Below, in pieces: positions 13,035-13,173 of a stretch of 13,173 bases of DNA; position 1 is the first letter of the stretch, and each line of letters starts with the position of its first letter. The stretch spans positions 1-13,173 of the forward strand of contig DATBIK010000100.1 in the NCBI GenBank assembly GCA_036556985.1. The letters are read 5' to 3'. Under the pieces are notes generated by a model. That model did no database searches and was not told the DNA's origin. It worked only from the letters and a program-made list of their open reading frames with translations. The stretch is from JAPSGM01 sp036556985 (GTDB lineage: Bacteria > Chloroflexota > Limnocylindria > QHBO01). The translations under genes and the position numbers were made by a program.

Positions 13035-13173
13035 CAGCCGGCTCCTCCTCCCATCGTCAGGGCCAGGACCGCCTTCTGGGCGTGGAGGCGGTTCTCGGTT
13101 TGGTCGTAGACCGCCGATGCCGGCGAGTCGATGACCGCCGCCACGCCGCGCAGGTCCCCGTGCTCGTCGGCCA
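13034..13173 (-). CDS. Ornithine carbamoyltransferase, C-terminal end (partial; outer part suspect)
   Basis: Reading the minus strand from the window edge to TGA 13036-13034 gives about 46 residues. The last 31, VIDSPASAVYDQTENRLHAQ followed by KAVLALTMGGGAG, are typical of the OTCase C-terminus (VxD--S-V-D---NRLH-QKA-L). The residues before them, ADEHGDLRGVAA, do not look like OTCase, where HCLPA-RG-EVT-EV is expected; they are identical to carbamate kinase residues 200-211. The gene is therefore partial because of the window end, and its outermost 47 bases may not belong to it. It would be the first gene of the OTCase-carbamate kinase pair, overlapping the kinase start by one base. It could be called argF or arcB; the fragment cannot decide. 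Confidence 0.75.
   Translation of the reverse strand, partial: ADEHGDLRGVAAVIDSPASAVYDQTENRLHAQKAVLALTMGGGAG
13043..13052 (-). promoter_or_regulatory. Shine-Dalgarno site of carbamate kinase inside the OTCase 3' end
   Basis: On the minus strand GGGAGGAGGA ends eight bases before the ATG at 13034 and codes for the Gly-rich tail of OTCase. It allows re-initiation after the TGATG overlap. Confidence 0.75.
13127..13173. repeat. 47-bp direct repeat, copy B (at window edge)
   Basis: Identical to 12393-12439; the match begins at GTCGATGAC and runs without a mismatch to the last base of the window. The first nine bases encode VID, which both genes plausibly share, so the junction lies in microhomology. 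Confidence 0.9.

Overview
The window is compact, very GC-rich bacterial chromosome with ordinary-looking genes on both strands and no transposase, integrase, CRISPR array, rRNA or convincing tRNA. Gene content (LigD-type NHEJ polymerase, DUF3090, TM0106-type nuclease-helicase, GyrI-like protein) and widespread leaderless starts suggest a high-GC Chloroflexota (for example a Limnocylindria/Ellin6529-like lineage) or an actinobacterium. That placement is inference; nothing in the window fixes it.

Layout. 1-357 is the 3' end of a LigD-type primase-polymerase gene, closed by a 12-bp hairpin. 663-1961 is an XRE-TPR regulator. 1974-2126 carries a strong promoter with an operator-like inverted repeat, a structured RNA of about 100 nt and an intrinsic terminator, which I read as a previously undescribed small RNA or leader. 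2163-3295 is a two-gene operon, DUF3090 plus a CDKN3-like tyrosine/dual-specificity phosphatase. A MarR regulator (3256-3819, minus) converges on it and has a near-consensus promoter overlapping a 14-bp palindrome. 4100-7672 (minus) is a large RecB-like nuclease / DEDD exonuclease / SF1 helicase fusion, with an SH3-domain lipoprotein upstream (7710-8495, minus). msrB (8589-9011) and a patatin-like phospholipase (9244-10230) run rightward, separated by four copies of a 12-bp palindromic element. Then come a small three-helix membrane protein (minus), a GyrI-like ligand-binding protein (plus), a SAM methyltransferase (minus), carbamate kinase (minus) and the 3' end of ornithine carbamoyltransferase (minus), which runs off the window edge.

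The most general signal is a start-site rule: six genes begin exactly six bases after a TANNNT -10 hexamer, so transcription should start on the A or G of the start codon (leaderless mRNA). Operon-internal genes instead use TGATG stop/start overlaps, with a Shine-Dalgarno sequence for carbamate kinase, and the GyrI-like gene has a clear SD. This rule also fixes the GTG start of the helicase and rejects a long N-terminal extension of the XRE gene.

The last 47 bases of the window repeat, identically and in frame, a piece of the carbamate kinase gene where ornithine carbamoyltransferase sequence is expected. This is most simply an assembly or amplification chimera at a contig end.
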